From positions 1 through 64,000 of the forward strand of contig JARRMW010000002.1 of NCBI GenBank assembly GCA_037385685.1: a stretch of DNA of 64,000 nt, given 5' to 3'. The DNA is from Sva-25 sp037385685. Its GTDB lineage: Bacteria; Pseudomonadota; Gammaproteobacteria; Chromatiales; Chromatiaceae. Made by a program: the position numbers and the translations under genes. Positions 62,587-64,000 of this stretch are shown here, in pieces (position 1 is the stretch's first letter; each line of letters begins with the position of its first letter). The notes beneath the pieces are model-generated. The model ran no database searches, was not told the DNA's origin, and saw only the letters and a program-made list of their open reading frames with translations.

Positions 62587-64000
62587 CAGGCGTCCTCCTC
62601 CGGGCTGCCGGCTGTCGAGTGTGGCCGGTTGACATCATGCAGATGTCCAAGTTGCAGCAGAATCACCAGGGTGACACCAACCACGACCAGGTAGACACCC
62701 AGATCGAAAAGCATCGCAGAGGCCACCTCGAACTTGCCGACCAGTGGCCAGTGCAGGTAGGTAAAGGTCGACGTCAGGAACGGATAGCCGAACACCCAAC
62801 TGGCCAGGCCGGTGGCTGTCGCGATCAGCAGGCCGATACCAATCATGGGATTGAGGCGGGCGCTCATTCTGGAGCCGGTCCAGGCAATGCCATTGGCAAG
62901 GTACTGTGTGATCAGCGCGATTGCGGTGATCAAGCCGGCGATGAAACCGCCGCCGGGCAGATTGTGACCACGCAGAAGCACGAAGATGGCAACCAGCAGG
63001 GCCAATGGCAAGAGCAGGCGCGAGAATGATGCCATGACGACAGGATGCAGGTCCCAGCTCCATCGCCGACCCGAACTGTCTGTTTCGGGAGCGGTCAGTC
63101 GCAACCCCTCCAGTAAAGCAAAGATGCCGATCGCGGCAATCGCCAGCACCGTGATCTCGCCCAGCGTATCGAAGCCCCGGAAGTCGACCAGGATCACGTT
63201 GACCACGTTGGTTCCGCCCCCGCCCGGGACGCTGTTTTCGAGAAAAAAGCCCGCGATCGACTCATAGGGCCGCGTCAGGACAGCCCAGGTCAGGGCCGAG
63301 GCGCCCAGCCCGGCAGCAGTGGCCACTAAAAGGTCGCGTCCACGTCGACCGGCACTCGACTCGACGGGCGTCCGGGCCGGCAGAAAATAGAGTGCCAGCA
63401 GCAGCAGTACGATCGTCACGACCTCGACCGACAACTGCGTCAGCGCCAGGTCAGGCGCCGAGAATTTCACGAAGCTCAATGCGACAATCAAACCCACTAC
63501 GCTCAACAGCAACAGTGCGAGCAGCCGCTGACGATGCAGCAGGACGGTGCCGAGCGCTGCAATACAGAGGATGACCCCGGCCAGCAGGCTGATCGGGTCG
63601 AGCGGAGTCAGCTGCACCTCGCCACCAAGCGGCCCGAAGCCCCACAGCCCGAAGAATGCCAGTGTGCCGGAAGCGAGAACCAGCACCAGGACCATGCGTT
63701 GCAGCGTTGCGCGCTGCAGCACGTCGTTGAGCCATTCGGCGCCGCGGAATAAAGCCTGCTCCAGCCATTGATAAAAGGTACGGGCATCGATCCTGCCGAT
63801 CGTGAGATCATGCCAGCGGAACAGGGGACGACGCAGTGCGTATATCAGTCCACCTGCAGCGAGTGCCACCATACTCATGATCAACGCCGGATTGACGCCA
63901 TGCCAGATCGAGAGACTGTATTCCGGCAAATCTGTCTGCAGTGTCGCAGCAGCAGCCGTTGCCAGTAAAGGCCCGAAGGTCCAGGCCGGTGCGATGCCGA
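62586..64000 (-). CDS. mrpA: Na+/H+ antiporter subunit A/B fusion, partial
   Basis: At least 471 codons, open to the right edge, so the N-terminal NuoL-like part of subunit A lies outside. Visible are the MrpA C-terminal region (ALSFVKFSAPDLALTQLSVE VVTIVLLLLALYFLP) and MbhE-like middle (DFRGFDTLGEITVLAIAAIG IFALLEG), followed without a stop by an MrpB domain (FVLLRGHNLPGGGFIAGLIT; FEVASAMLFDLGVYLVVVGV). A and B fused in one chain is the group 2 arrangement of many marine and soda-lake proteobacteria. First visible gene of mrpA/B-C-D-E-F-G; the operon's promoter is off the window. Confidence 0.92.
   Translation of the reverse strand, partial: GIAPAWTFGPLLATAAAATLQTDLPEYSLSIWHGVNPALIMSMVALAAGGLIYALRRPLFRWHDLTIGRIDARTFYQWLEQALFRGAEWLNDVLQRATLQRMVLVLVLASGTLAFFGLWGFGPLGGEVQLTPLDPISLLAGVILCIAALGTVLLHRQRLLALLLLSVVGLIVALSFVKFSAPDLALTQLSVEVVTIVLLLLALYFLPARTPVESSAGRRGRDLLVATAAGLGASALTWAVLTRPYESIAGFFLENSVPGGGGTNVVNVILVDFRGFDTLGEITVLAIAAIGIFALLEGLRLTAPETDSSGRRWSWDLHPVVMASFSRLLLPLALLVAIFVLLRGHNLPGGGFIAGLITAIALITQYLANGIAWTGSRMSARLNPMIGIGLLIATATGLASWVFGYPFLTSTFTYLHWPLVGKFEVASAMLFDLGVYLVVVGVTLVILLQLGHLHDVNRPHSTAGSPEEDA

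Overview
The window looks like the chromosome of a free-living gammaproteobacterium, probably an autotrophic sulfur oxidiser. The pointers are a two-gene inorganic carbon pump (dabA/dabB) with a CbbR-like LysR regulator, an orphan DsrC-like protein, three rhodaneses beside a DszB-like desulfinase, a Tat-exported copper-storage-like protein, a pentahaem cytochrome, malate:quinone oxidoreductase and a Mrp Na+/H+ antiporter. This is inference from gene content; there is no rRNA or complete tRNA gene here to place the genome. About 60 protein genes are supported, in short operons on both strands.

Layout. 0.2-6.5 kb: small-gene fragment, ChaB, DsrC-like protein, phospholipase D/VTT fusion with an EEP nuclease, coiled-coil protein, zinc metallopeptidase. 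6.8-8.4 kb: GDCCVxC protein, mini-thioredoxin and ArsP-type permease. 8.6-20.1 kb: DUF3604 protein, DUF4239 membrane protein, YceH, YdjM-like hydrolase, haem A synthase, Csp1-like protein, BLUF photoreceptor and several remnants. 20.5-26.8 kb: pentahaem cytochrome, dead truncated-haemoglobin copy, large beta-propeller lipoprotein. 26.9-28.5 kb: a serine hydrolase gene bounded by a perfect 22-bp inverted repeat. 28.7-36.3 kb: mqo, second DUF4239 protein, PliI, VOC lipoprotein, MscS channel, L,D-transpeptidase. 36.5-44.5 kb: AI-2E permease, envelope proteins, MarC, rhodanese/DszB-like cluster with a divergent AraC regulator. 44.6-52.9 kb: dabAB, LysR regulator, nitrilase, Acr3. 53.0-64.0 kb: LON-domain protein, secreted metalloprotease-like protein, PA2778/PA2779 pair, intact truncated haemoglobin, TAXI binding protein, and mrpG to mrpA/B running off the right edge.

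The most unusual feature is intergenic. I find 13 diverged copies (A-M) of a repeat of roughly 100-160 bp, all in the same (+) orientation. The unit is a segment resembling the 3' end of a tRNA (T-arm plus acceptor strand), then a rho-independent terminator hairpin, then a second hairpin. Compensatory changes between copies keep the stems paired. The repeats cut the window into segments carrying one to a dozen accessory genes. Several gene families occur twice in the window, often with one damaged copy (truncated haemoglobin, DUF4239, a small hypothetical gene). This fits a region assembled by accretion of gene cassettes at a tRNA-derived site, or spread of a tRNA-derived terminator element. 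No integrase or transposase is present to settle which.

Functional links: copper and arsenic handling, sulfur transfer and a DszB-like enzyme, bicarbonate uptake with Na+/H+ homeostasis, and envelope stress proteins give the picture of a metal-exposed, possibly halophilic or marine chemolithotroph.
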